NCBI GenBank assembly: GCA_045611845.1
Contig: JAZKXZ010000017.1
Location: 1-63,204, forward strand
Reading direction: 5' to 3'
Length of the DNA: 63,204 nt
Source of the DNA: Enterocola sp045611845
Lineage (GTDB): Bacteria; Bacteroidota; Bacteroidia; Bacteroidales; Paludibacteraceae
Positions 16,428 to 26,200 of the stretch are shown here, one piece after another. The position numbers and the translations under genes are program-made. Numbering within the stretch: position 1 is the first letter of the stretch; each line of letters starts with the position of its first letter. The notes under the pieces were generated by a model that did no database searches, had not been told where the DNA came from, and was given only the letters and a program-made list of their open reading frames with translations.

Positions 16428-18533
16428 TTATACTAGGATGAAATCCAACTGTTTTTTGTCTAAGTTTACTCGTGAAACCATTATACTCACCTCATCTCCA
16501 AGTTGGTATTTTCTTTTTGACTGACGGCCAATAATACAATAGTTCTTTTCGTCGTAAATATAGAAATCGTCGTCTAGGTCACGAAGGGCAACCATACCTT
16601 CGCATTTGTTTGAGATAATTTCTACATAAATACCCCATTCGGTTACACCAGAGATAACTCCGTCGAACACTTGTCCTTTTCTTTCCGACATATATTCCAC
16701 TTGTTTATACTTAATGGAAGCTCTCTCGGCAGATGCTGCAAGTTGTTCGCGTGCAGAGCAATGCTCACACATATCTTCGTATTTAGCCTCGTTTACACTG
16801 CCACCACCTTCTGCATATAGGGAAAGCAATCTATGGACTAGAACATCTGGATAACGTCTAATTGGCGAGGTGAAATGAGTGTAATACTCAAACGCCAAAC
16901 CATAGTGACCAATATTGTCGGTAGTGTAAATAGCTTTTGCCATAGAACGAATGGCTAGGGTTTCTACAAGGTTTTGTTCGCGCTTGCCTTCTACATTGTC
17001 TAGAAGTTTGTTTATGCTCGATGAAATCTCGCTTTTTTTGCCTGTGGTGCGCAGTTTGTAACCAAATCTTGAGATGAAATCTGAGAACATTGCTAGTTTC
17101 TCTGGATTTGGTTCGTCGTGTACACGATAAACAAATGTTTTAGGTGTTTTGCCTTGTTTTACCTTGCCTATATGGGCAGCCACAGTTCTGTTGGCTAGTA
17201 GCATAAACTCTTCTACTAGTTTGTGAGCGTCTTTTGATTCTTTCAAATATACACCTATTGGTCTGCCAGTTTCGTCTATATTGAATCTCACTTCTGTGCG
17301 TTCAAATGCAATGGCACCTTGTTTGAAACGTGCTGTGCGAAGTTGTTTTGCAAGGGCGTTCATTGCCAAAATTTCTTCTGAGAAATCGCCACTTCCAGAT
17401 TCAATTATCTCTTGTGCCTCTTCGTAGGTGAATCTTCTGTCGGAACAAATTACAGTTTTTACTATTCTGTAATCTTTTACCTCAGCCTTGTCGGTCATTT
17501 CAAATACCACAGAAAAACATAGTTTGTCTTCGTTTGGACGTAGTGAACAAACAAGATTACATAGTTTTTCTGGAAGCATTGGCACTGTTCTATCTACCAA
17601 ATACACAGATGTGGCACGGTCGTATGCTTCCTTGTCGATTGGTGAACCTGGTGTTACATAGTGGCTCACATCGGCTATGTGTACGCCAATTTCTACATTG
17701 CCGTTAGGCAGTCTTCTGTATGAAAGGGCGTCGTCGAAGTCTTTTGCATCGTGAGGGTCTATGGTAAATGTAGTAACTTTTCGGCAGTCTAAACGGCTGT
17801 CGATTTCTTTTTTACTAATGTTTACATCTATCTTTTCTGCCTCATCTACCAATTCTTCTGGGTATGAATATGGAAGTCCGTATTCTGCAAGGATAGCGTG
17901 CATTTCTGTTTCGTTATCGCCTGCATCACCAAGCACGTCTAAGATTTGACCAAAAGGGTTTTTTGCATTTTCTGGCCAGTCTGTCATTTCTACAATTACT
18001 TTCTGACCATCTTTTGCACCATTAATTTTTTCTTTTGGCACATAAATATCGTTGGTAAGAAGTCTATTATCTACTATTACAAACGCCACTCCATTGCAAA
18101 TGCTCATTACACCCACAAAACGAGTTTTGTTTCTTTCGATAATTTCTATTACCTCACCTTCTGTTTGACGAGAGTTTCTTTTTGCATAAACAAGCACCTT
18201 CACCCTATCGTTTTTCATTGCGTGATTTAAATTGCGCTCTGCAATGAAAATCTTGTCGCCGCCATCGTCTGGAATAAGGTGTGTTTTACCGTTGTTGTTT
18301 CTATCTATTACTCCCGTAACAAACTTATTTAGTGCTATTGCTTTATATTTTCCTCTGCTTATCTCTTGGATAATGCCTTGCCCCACAAAAATGGACAAGA
18401 TATGAGGAAGTTTCGCTTTGTCGCCAGATTTTGTAATGCCAGCGGCTGCAGCAAACTGCTTGTGATTGAATGGTTTACCTCCAAAATTGCAAATATTTTT
18501 GGCCACCACTTCTATTAATTCTTTCTTATCCAT
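16428..18533 (-). CDS. rnr: Ribonuclease R (RNB-family exoribonuclease)
   Basis: 701 residues. RNase R degrades structured RNA 3' to 5' and acts in RNA quality control. Order of parts: an N-terminal winged-helix-like region, cold-shock domains, the RNB catalytic domain with the aspartate cluster DPHDAKDFDDAL (residues 259-270), and a C-terminal S1 domain (about 620-700). The catalytic aspartates are intact, so it should be active. It lies 24 bp after porW and ahead of dut in the same direction. Confidence 0.93.
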   Translation of the reverse strand: MDKKELIEVVAKNICNFGGKPFNHKQFAAAAGITKSGDKAKLPHILSIFVGQGIIQEISRGKYKAIALNKFVTGVIDRNNNGKTHLIPDDGGDKIFIAERNLNHAMKNDRVKVLVYAKRNSRQTEGEVIEIIERNKTRFVGVMSICNGVAFVIVDNRLLTNDIYVPKEKINGAKDGQKVIVEMTDWPENAKNPFGQILDVLGDAGDNETEMHAILAEYGLPYSYPEELVDEAEKIDVNISKKEIDSRLDCRKVTTFTIDPHDAKDFDDALSYRRLPNGNVEIGVHIADVSHYVTPGSPIDKEAYDRATSVYLVDRTVPMLPEKLCNLVCSLRPNEDKLCFSVVFEMTDKAEVKDYRIVKTVICSDRRFTYEEAQEIIESGSGDFSEEILAMNALAKQLRTARFKQGAIAFERTEVRFNIDETGRPIGVYLKESKDAHKLVEEFMLLANRTVAAHIGKVKQGKTPKTFVYRVHDEPNPEKLAMFSDFISRFGYKLRTTGKKSEISSSINKLLDNVEGKREQNLVETLAIRSMAKAIYTTDNIGHYGLAFEYYTHFTSPIRRYPDVLVHRLLSLYAEGGGSVNEAKYEDMCEHCSAREQLAASAERASIKYKQVEYMSERKGQVFDGVISGVTEWGIYVEIISNKCEGMVALRDLDDDFYIYDEKNYCIIGRQSKRKYQLGDEVSIMVSRVNLDKKQLDFILV

Positions 18534-18557
18534 AAACTTTAAAATTTAGTGTACAGA

Positions 18558-21320
18558 TTATTTCACAAAGCCGATTTCTTTTTCGATTTCTTCGGAGTCT
18601 GTTACCTCTAGCCTATTTTGCTCTACGAAATCTAGATATTTTTGAACAGATTCTTTATCGAAAATCTTAATGAAATTGTCTTCTGAAATAACAAATGCTT
18701 TATGCTCTATTTCGTTTAGCACAGAAGCTATACCCGCGTCGGTTAGGAGCATATTTTGATACCAGGCAGCTTCTTTCAGGTGCATCAATCCTTTCACTGC
18801 AATTGCGTATCCTCCATCGTCTAACTTGCGCACTGCCAGGTCGAAATCTTTAATTAGGAAGCGTGAGAAGTTGAACTGAGCTATTGAATACAATACCTTG
18901 TTCTTAGCATCTTCTTCTCCATCTACCATACATATGAACATATGTGCGCTTTCTGGGTCGTATGAGAATCCTGCTTTTTGAATATTTGTAGCGAATTCTT
19001 CTTCTGTTACTATAACTTGCTGTCTTTGCTCTTGTATTTCTGTTACACTAAATGAAGATTGTACTTCTTTTCCTTGCTCCATAAGTGCAACAATATTTTT
19101 AGAGATAGTAGAAATTTCACTATTTGGATATTTTTCTACCAAGCGTTGAAGGTTGGCTTTAAATGCGTTATTGCCATCTTCCTTGCCTGTACTCACTGCA
19201 GAAAGGAACATAAACTTAGGCATAAGCTCGTGTTCTGCGTATGTGGTTTCTGCTATATAAGCGTTTTTCTTCACAGTGGTAACATCGCCATTTTTAAATG
19301 CCTCGTAAGTTTCTCTATATAGAAGTTCTACTTTTTCGTCGATAGAGCTTGGCTCTGGCATTCCGCCTTGTATGTAGCGAGTATATTTACTATTTGGATG
19401 CTCTGTTATTAATACGTCTTTTATGTATTGAGCATCGAGTGTTTTTGAGTTTCTTTCATACATTTGATATAGTCTGTATCGAACCATATCCATTTGAGAT
19501 GAAGCAGGGAAGCGAGCCACCAAGGTATCATAAACATCTTTTGCCTTGTTCATATCGCCCATTCTAGACTCAAATATAGTAAATAGATTTACTAGCGAGT
19601 TTTCTATATTTTGATTTGAAGCGGCTAATTGTTCTGGAGTCTGAGGAATAAGTCGTAGGTAATATTCCACATCGTCTCGAGTATATTGTTTTTCTTGTTC
19701 AGTATCTGCCACTGCAAGTGAGTCCTTATCGTCGTCATCATCTGAAGAAGCAAAATCCCACGCACTAGATGCTTTGTTTGCTCTACGCCAATCGTCTTCA
19801 AGAGGACGGCTGCCCCAAGTTTTTTGGAAATCTAGCCTACCTCTTGTAATAAGAGATGGATTGTAGAAATACCAAGACTTATCGGCAAGTTCTCCAAGAG
19901 AAAGATTGGTTTGACCCATAGCAGCATTTTGGTCGCGAATAGACTGAATGCGTGCAGCCTCTTCTAGCTTTCTTTGCATTTCTGCCTCTTCTTCTTTTCT
20001 TTTCTTAATTACCTCTTCTATTACGGCTATTTGCTCTTCTTTAGTTAGAGTTGCAAGGCGTTGCAAACTATCTTCAAGTACTACTGTTTGTTGGTTTTTA
20101 GCAATATCATTTAGAAGAATACTTTTCTTGCTTAGTTCTGTATAGTTTTCGTAAGTAGTTGGCAACACAGGTATCGCATCACTATAAAGAGGCTGTGCCT
20201 TAAGGTAATTTTCTTTTGAATAATAAATTTCGCCAAGAGCCACTTGTGCTTTTGCCTTGTCGATACCAGCGCGAACACTCTCGTCTATTGCTTTTTGGTA
20301 AAACTCCATAGCAAGTGCTTCGTTGCCATTTCTTTGATAAAGCTCACCTATGGTATAATAAATTTGGTCTAGATATTCAGAGTTACTTTGTTTTTTGATC
20401 AACTTTTCAAGTTTTTTCTTTAGTGGCTCTATATCGTCGCCTTGGTAGCAACGTGCTTGGCTAAGCATTGCGTTGAACTCAAGTTCGTGAAGTGGATTGC
20501 TATCTAAACACTCTTGGTAGCATTTATACGCCTGGCCATATTGTTCTACCTCTTCATACACTTGAGCCAATATATAAGACATTCTGGCTTTATCATTTTT
20601 ATCTGCTTGTTCCACTGCAGTAGAAAGGAATGGAATAGCATCTTCATAAAGACCTTGTTTTAATAAAAGGTCAGACTTTACAAGAACAAAAATTTCGTTT
20701 GTACGATGAGAGAATGTTTTTTCATCAATTCTTTTAAGAGCCTCCTCTGCTTCATAATACCAACCAAGCTCTGCAAATGTTCTTGCCTCCCAAAGAGATG
20801 CTTCTACTGCTACATCTTTGTTGTCGTCGAAGTGATGCTTAATGTATGAAAATGTTGACACAGCAGCAAGGAGGTCTGACTGATAAAACTGAGCCTTACC
20901 CATCAAAAGCCACGCCTCTTGCACCATTGAGTTGTACTCCTCTTTTTCTAAGAATGCCTTATATTTAGGATCCTTCATTCTCTTTGGGTCCTTTTTTGGC
21001 TTTTTCACTATAGAATGAGTTTTAATGGTCTTCTGACATTTTTCCAAAACATAGTCCATCTGACCCTTTGCCATGTCAGCAGTGGTAGGATTGCTCAAAC
21101 GGTAAACTGGCAGAATTTCAGAATAATTATCCTTGTGTTTTGTGATAATATCATCTTCTACTTTAAGGAATGCTTTATTGGCATTGAAATACACGTTGTA
21201 ACGTGCTGTTACATAATGATAGCCTCTTGTGGCTGCGTTATTATTTTTAGTGGAACACTGTGTAAATAATAATATATTTGTAACAATAAGGAGTAATATG
21301 TAAATATTTTTTGCTTTCAT
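18558..21320 (-). CDS. porW: PorW/SprE-type TPR lipoprotein of the type IX secretion system
   Basis: About 920 residues with a lipoprotein signal (MKAKNIYILLLIVTNILLFTQC) and many TPR units. The segment after the lipid anchor (RGYHYVTARYNVYFNANKAF) is the conserved start of the SprE/PorW family, needed for type IX secretion and, in gliding species, motility. A 1309-residue protein with a T9SS sorting domain is encoded only 2 kb away. The frame could start at 21338, but that ATG lies inside the -7 promoter box (21336-21343), so the ATG at 21320 is chosen. A central coiled stretch (about 430-465) is rich in E, K and R. It heads the minus-strand operon running down to the large helicase. Confidence 0.8.
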   Translation of the reverse strand: MKAKNIYILLLIVTNILLFTQCSTKNNNAATRGYHYVTARYNVYFNANKAFLKVEDDIITKHKDNYSEILPVYRLSNPTTADMAKGQMDYVLEKCQKTIKTHSIVKKPKKDPKRMKDPKYKAFLEKEEYNSMVQEAWLLMGKAQFYQSDLLAAVSTFSYIKHHFDDNKDVAVEASLWEARTFAELGWYYEAEEALKRIDEKTFSHRTNEIFVLVKSDLLLKQGLYEDAIPFLSTAVEQADKNDKARMSYILAQVYEEVEQYGQAYKCYQECLDSNPLHELEFNAMLSQARCYQGDDIEPLKKKLEKLIKKQSNSEYLDQIYYTIGELYQRNGNEALAMEFYQKAIDESVRAGIDKAKAQVALGEIYYSKENYLKAQPLYSDAIPVLPTTYENYTELSKKSILLNDIAKNQQTVVLEDSLQRLATLTKEEQIAVIEEVIKKRKEEEAEMQRKLEEAARIQSIRDQNAAMGQTNLSLGELADKSWYFYNPSLITRGRLDFQKTWGSRPLEDDWRRANKASSAWDFASSDDDDDKDSLAVADTEQEKQYTRDDVEYYLRLIPQTPEQLAASNQNIENSLVNLFTIFESRMGDMNKAKDVYDTLVARFPASSQMDMVRYRLYQMYERNSKTLDAQYIKDVLITEHPNSKYTRYIQGGMPEPSSIDEKVELLYRETYEAFKNGDVTTVKKNAYIAETTYAEHELMPKFMFLSAVSTGKEDGNNAFKANLQRLVEKYPNSEISTISKNIVALMEQGKEVQSSFSVTEIQEQRQQVIVTEEEFATNIQKAGFSYDPESAHMFICMVDGEEDAKNKVLYSIAQFNFSRFLIKDFDLAVRKLDDGGYAIAVKGLMHLKEAAWYQNMLLTDAGIASVLNEIEHKAFVISEDNFIKIFDKESVQKYLDFVEQNRLEVTDSEEIEKEIGFVK

Positions 21321-21335
21321 TTCAAATTGATTATG

Positions 21336-21343
21336 CAAATGTA
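21336..21343 (-). promoter_or_regulatory. Promoter -7 box for the porW operon
   Basis: The minus strand reads TACATTTG, matching TAnnTTTG. It overlaps the upstream candidate ATG at 21338, which argues for the 21320 start. The mdh promoter diverges from it 22 bp away. Confidence 0.55.
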
Positions 21344-21364
21344 CTATTTTTTAAGAAAAAAGTG

Positions 21365-21372
21365 TATTTTTG
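21365..21372 (+). promoter_or_regulatory. Promoter -7 box for mdh
   Basis: TATTTTTG matches TAnnTTTG, 42 bp before the mdh ATG. An exact -33 TTTG is not seen, only T-rich sequence at 21346-21352. Confidence 0.5.
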
Positions 21373-21414
21373 CAATATTAATATTAATAAACTATCATTA
21401 TAAAAATAAAATTT

Positions 21415-22356
21415 ATGTCTAAAGTAACCGTTGTTGGCGCAGGAAACGTAGGTGCTACCTGTGCAAATGTATTAGCAGTAAATGAAGTTGCAAACGAAGT
21501 GGTATTAATTGACATTAAAGAAGGTTTTGCAGAAGGTAAAGCTATGGACATCATGCAAACAGCTCAACTTATGGGCTTTGATACCGTAGTAACTGGCGTA
21601 ACAAGCGACTATAGCAAAACTGCAAACTCTGATGTTGTTGTTATCACATCTGGTCTTCCTCGTAAACCTGGTATGACTCGTGAAGAACTTATCGGCGTTA
21701 ACGCTGGTATCGTGAAATCAGTTGCAAAAAGCATCCTTGAGTACTCTCCAAACGCTATCTTAGTAGTAGTTTCAAACCCAATGGACCCTATGGCATATCT
21801 TGCTCTTAAATCTTTAGGTCTTCCTAAAAACAGAGTAATTGGTATGGGTGGTGCTTTAGATAGCTCTCGTTTCAAATATTTCTTAAGCCAAGCATTAGGT
21901 TGCAACGCTAACGAAGTGGACGGTATGGTAATTGGTGGTCACGGTGACACTACTATGATTCCTCTTACTCGTTTTGCTTCTTACAAAGGTGTACCTGTAA
22001 GCAACTTCCTAAGCGCAGAAGAACTTGAAAAAGTAGCTAAAGATACTATGGTAGGTGGTGCTACACTTACTGGTCTTCTTGGCACATCTGCATGGATGGC
22101 TCCAGGTGCTGCAGCATCTTTCTTAGTAGAGTCTATCATCAAAGACCAAAAGAAAATGATTCCTTGCGCAGCTAGCCTAGAAGGTGAATATGGTATGGAC
22201 GACATCATGATTGGCGTGCCAGTAATCATTGGCAAAAATGGTATCGAAAAAGTAGTAGAACTTGACCTTAACGAAGAAGAAAAAGCTCTTCTTGCTGCAA
22301 GTGAATCTGCTGTTCGTAAAACAAACGCTATTCTTTACGAAATGAACCTAATCTAA
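21415..22356 (+). CDS. mdh: Malate dehydrogenase
   Basis: 313 residues of the LDH/MDH family; interconverts malate and oxaloacetate with NAD(H) in the cytoplasm. In anaerobic Bacteroidota it works in the fumarate/succinate branch. Seen: the NAD-binding GAGNVG (8-13), the substrate-binding RKPGMTREELI with two arginines, which favours malate over lactate, and the catalytic GGHGDTT histidine region. Codons end in C more often than in neighbouring genes, consistent with high expression. It stands alone between its own promoter and a strong terminator, dividing two long minus-strand operons. Confidence 0.95.
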   Translation: MSKVTVVGAGNVGATCANVLAVNEVANEVVLIDIKEGFAEGKAMDIMQTAQLMGFDTVVTGVTSDYSKTANSDVVVITSGLPRKPGMTREELIGVNAGIVKSVAKSILEYSPNAILVVVSNPMDPMAYLALKSLGLPKNRVIGMGGALDSSRFKYFLSQALGCNANEVDGMVIGGHGDTTMIPLTRFASYKGVPVSNFLSAEELEKVAKDTMVGGATLTGLLGTSAWMAPGAAASFLVESIIKDQKKMIPCAASLEGEYGMDDIMIGVPVIIGKNGIEKVVELDLNEEEKALLAASESAVRKTNAILYEMNLI

Positions 22357-22380
22357 TAAGATTATTTCTCATACGCATCA

Positions 22381-22416
22381 AAAAACGCGGTTCCTCTCTT
22401 GGAATCGCGTTTTTCT
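22381..22416. terminator. Terminator after mdh
   Basis: AAAAACGCGGTTCC (22382-22395) pairs with GGAATCGCGTTTTT (22402-22415) around a TCTCTT loop, with a T-run downstream and an A-run upstream. It also faces the convergent lipoprotein gene at 22500. Confidence 0.85.
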
Positions 22417-22499
22417 TTGTTAATTCTTAATCTTTTATGAGATTTTAATTCGTCGGTCGCTTCCAACGATTTATCTTGTGTGTAACACTCTTTATTCAG

Positions 22500-23273
22500 C
22501 TACAACGAAAACTGAGACCATGCACTCCAAAGACCTCGAGAGTCTTTCACCCTAACATAAACCTTAAAGTCGCCTACATTTTCTACTTGGAAGTTGTGCT
22601 TAATGCCACTTAAAGGGGTGGATATAATATAGGTACCTTCTGTGCCTGCGTGCCCAGGATTTGGATTGGCTATCGACTCGTAGTCTCCTTCATAACCAGC
22701 TTTGGTGTAAATGAGTTTACCATCTATTAGATATTCGTATGCAATAATATCATCGCCATCTGGGTCGAAAGACTCATCTGCCGTTATTTCATACTCGGTG
22801 GTAGAAATTTGAGAAAACTCTACTTTTGGCACAGGCGGACGATTACTTCTTAAAACCACTGTGAGTTTTGCTTTTGAACTCAGGCCATAGATATCTGTTA
22901 CTAGAAGATAAATATTAAAGCTATAGGTCTCATGTGTTATCCTTTTATAATCTAATGTATTACTTACTAACAACTCACCAGCGGACTCGTTTATAGTAAC
23001 AGAAACTGAATCCTTAAAATCCAATTTGCTGTCGATAAATTCTTTTTGAACGGAATGTAGCAGAGCTAAATCTGAGTCGTCAGACGATTTAAAATAATAC
23101 ACTGCAGACTCCGACATTTTAAGTGTATCCACTATTTCCAACTCGTAAGCGCCAGCCTTGTCTAAACTCAGATATACCTCTGGAGACTTGTTTTTATTTT
23201 TGTTTATATCCTCCCTTGTTTCGCAAGAGGCAAACAACAATATAAGTGGTATTATAAAAAGTAGTTTTCTCAT
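22500..23273 (-). CDS. PKD/Ig-like lipoprotein at the end of the tra operon
   Basis: 257 residues with a lipoprotein signal (MRKLLFIIPLILLFASC). Two Ig-like regions follow. The second (from about 150, PPVPKVEFSQISTTEYEITADESFDPDGDDIIAYEY) shows the PKD-type signature of a D-x-D-G-D-x-I-x-x-Y turn. It ends with VRVKDSRGLWSAW. PKD-like domains are usually extracellular and mediate binding, so this is probably a surface or periplasmic binding lipoprotein. Its ATG overlaps the stop of the 1309-residue T9SS cargo by 4 bp, showing that the two are made together. Function unknown; the context ties it to the T4SS-like operon. Confidence 0.75.
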   Translation of the reverse strand: MRKLLFIIPLILLFASCETREDINKNKNKSPEVYLSLDKAGAYELEIVDTLKMSESAVYYFKSSDDSDLALLHSVQKEFIDSKLDFKDSVSVTINESAGELLVSNTLDYKRITHETYSFNIYLLVTDIYGLSSKAKLTVVLRSNRPPVPKVEFSQISTTEYEITADESFDPDGDDIIAYEYLIDGKLIYTKAGYEGDYESIANPNPGHAGTEGTYIISTPLSGIKHNFQVENVGDFKVYVRVKDSRGLWSAWSQFSL

Positions 23274-26200
23274 AATCTTATTAGTTTAATATATTTATCG
23301 TTAAGTTTTAATATATACATACCCTCCTGCATGTATGGCAGTTTAATCTGAAACGAATTAGAATCTGTTCCGCTTTGCAATAAAGTTCCTTTGGTTGTAA
23401 ATATACTATACTCCACCTCGGCCTCATTTGTATGCACATTAATTATATCTTGTTCTTTAGTTATAATTGTAGGGTAAACATTTACTATCACCTCATCTAA
23501 AGTGTGGGCTGGATATTCGCCTTGTTCTGTAGCAAAAGCAGAAGCACGTCTTTCATCGATAAATTCTACTTCATTTACATAAATATTTTCTGCCAAAACT
23601 GTGTGCTTACAACCATCTTCATTTATTGCAGTAAGCTTAAGTTTATTCACTCCCGGATTGTATAAATAACAACTTGGCTCGGCAATGCTTGTTTTACTTC
23701 CTTCCACTTCGTAACCTAAGAAATATTGAAGTTGGAGTGTCCAAAGATATTCTTCTGCGCCTACAGATTTATTTATAAGTGAAATCTTGTCTCCCTGCGA
23801 GAAGTCAATCATTTTTGTAGGAGACTCTAAAAGTTTTATCTCCACTCCTTGTTCTGTTATAAGTCTAAAGTCTGCCTGAATCTCAGAAACTGGAATTTCA
23901 ATTTCAAAACTCTCGGTGTAGCTATCTTGCCTAGAATTATATCTGTAAACATAAAGAACAAAATCTTGTGTTGCACCATTTATAATACACATTTTATTTC
24001 CAATTTCAGAGAATGTAAGTGTTAAATCTAAATCTGATGCACTCCAGAAATAATGAATATTTTGTTGTTCGGCATTTGAAAAATTGTCATCTATCAACAC
24101 CTTTATTTCTGTGCCAGGACAAGTGTTTTTTCTTTTCACCTTAACCTCTTCGGCTGATATTGGATACTCCACATAAATTTTCAGAATATTGCTTGTGTCC
24201 GACACTTGAGTTAAGATATTATTGTTAAGCCTTGAATACACCACTCTGGCTATCTCAATATTTCTATCAATGGTGGTACGAGCGGATGCAAGGTTTGTTT
24301 TTGAAGGTGTTACATGCTGACCATTATCTATAAATGGTGTAGATAATGTTTGCCAAACTCCACCAATAGGTCTTGAAATATATTGATACTCGTATGAGGT
24401 AGATATACTACTTAGAGTGTCTGGATCTCCATAACCACCTTCAACCAACATACCAGAGATGGTTGGATTTTTTGAACCAATTGGAACATAAATTAAATTC
24501 TTGTCGGCATCCTCTGCTGCAGAGAAACTTATGACGTTGTTTTTTATACCTTCAAAATAATATACATTCACTCTCACACTATCCGAGTAACAACCATATG
24601 TGCGGTCTTGTTTTTTTATGAAGAACATATCAGAAGTAAGTGTATCAGACTTTGTTCTGAAAGTGGTAGTATTTTCCTTTGTAAATAGTGTCCAAGCATT
24701 TGCGCTTATATATTGTTGCTGGGCATCTTCCAATATTTTATTATTTCTAGTTTCTTGAATTGTATTACAAATAGACCTTAATTGTTGTTCGCCAAACTCC
24801 CTATAATTATTTAAGCAACCAGTATAACTACAGTTTGCCTCTGCAAAGTTTACCATATCAAGCCAAGACATTTGTGAAAAATCTAGCACTTCTATATCTG
24901 GTTCGATATACTCACTCACCTCTCTAATAAAGAAATCGGTTTTATTAAGTTGATCGTCATTTATGGTAATGTCAATATTTTTACCTTTACCTACCATAAT
25001 ATGAACTACACTATTCTCCTTGTCTATTTCTCTTATCTGGCCAGAAGAAGATATCTTATCCAAATTTATTGAGTCTTTTTCTAAAGGATAAATCCAAATC
25101 TCTTTACTAATAGTATCCTTGCAAGCTATTATTCTACATTTATAATGCAAACTATCTCCTGTGTAATTTATGGTATAATTTGCAGAAGAAGACACCACTC
25201 TCTCTTCGTTGTTTTCTACTTTTACTACCTCATAGTTTACTATTTGAGACAACATATTGTACATTTCTGTACTCATTGAATTTGATTTTATAAACTTAAA
25301 AGATATATCTTTTATTGGTTCATAACCATCACATACATATTGAGTAGCAGGCGCACTAGTCTCGTTGAAAGCAAAATTGTCATCGCCAATAGAAGCATAA
25401 TAACTAAAGGTATAATGATTGTTGGCTGTTAGTTTTATATAATAAAAACCGCCTTCGTAATAAGTGTAAAGATTGCTTGGAGTTGTAGAAGAAAAAGACT
25501 TCAACACACAAGACTGACGGAATTTTAATTCCTTTCCTAGTCCCAAAATAGAAGAACGTAAGATTAAATCAGTTTCTTCATTTGTGTTTGTTGGGAACGA
25601 CAACATATCGTATGATAAGAAATATCTAGAATATTCTTTATCTGTAATTTCATTCCAAGTTTTTCCTCCGTCCACACTAATATCCCAACGGTAATCTGGA
25701 GAATAAATACTAGCAGCATAACCAGCACAACTTATTTGATTACCCTTAAGTATAAGCACATCGTTTATATCATTTATGTCGTTTGAATAACAAATGTATT
25801 TTTTATCTGTGGCAGTAGAAGGTAAATCTGGTATTGTTGCCTCTGGCACCACTTGATAATCTATAGTATTATAGCTCTTAACAAAGTTTTCTCCAGTTTT
25901 TGTAGTTAAATAATGTATAAACGGAGGACCTTGTGGAGCATAGCCCATAAGAGTATATTCTGGATAATAATTCAAATCATTTTTTAAGGCATAAAAACCA
26001 GAATTTCTTATTCTCAAAATAGTTCCTACTGTTATTTTCTCATTATTATAAGCCACCTCATCAAAGTCTCTTAAATGATAAATCCAAGTTTTAAGAGTGG
26101 TAGAAGTAGAGTCTAAGTCACTACCAAATTGAATATATTTTTCAAATCTTGTTTGATTTTCATCTAGAGATGCTAATAACTGATGTTTAGACCTTGTTGT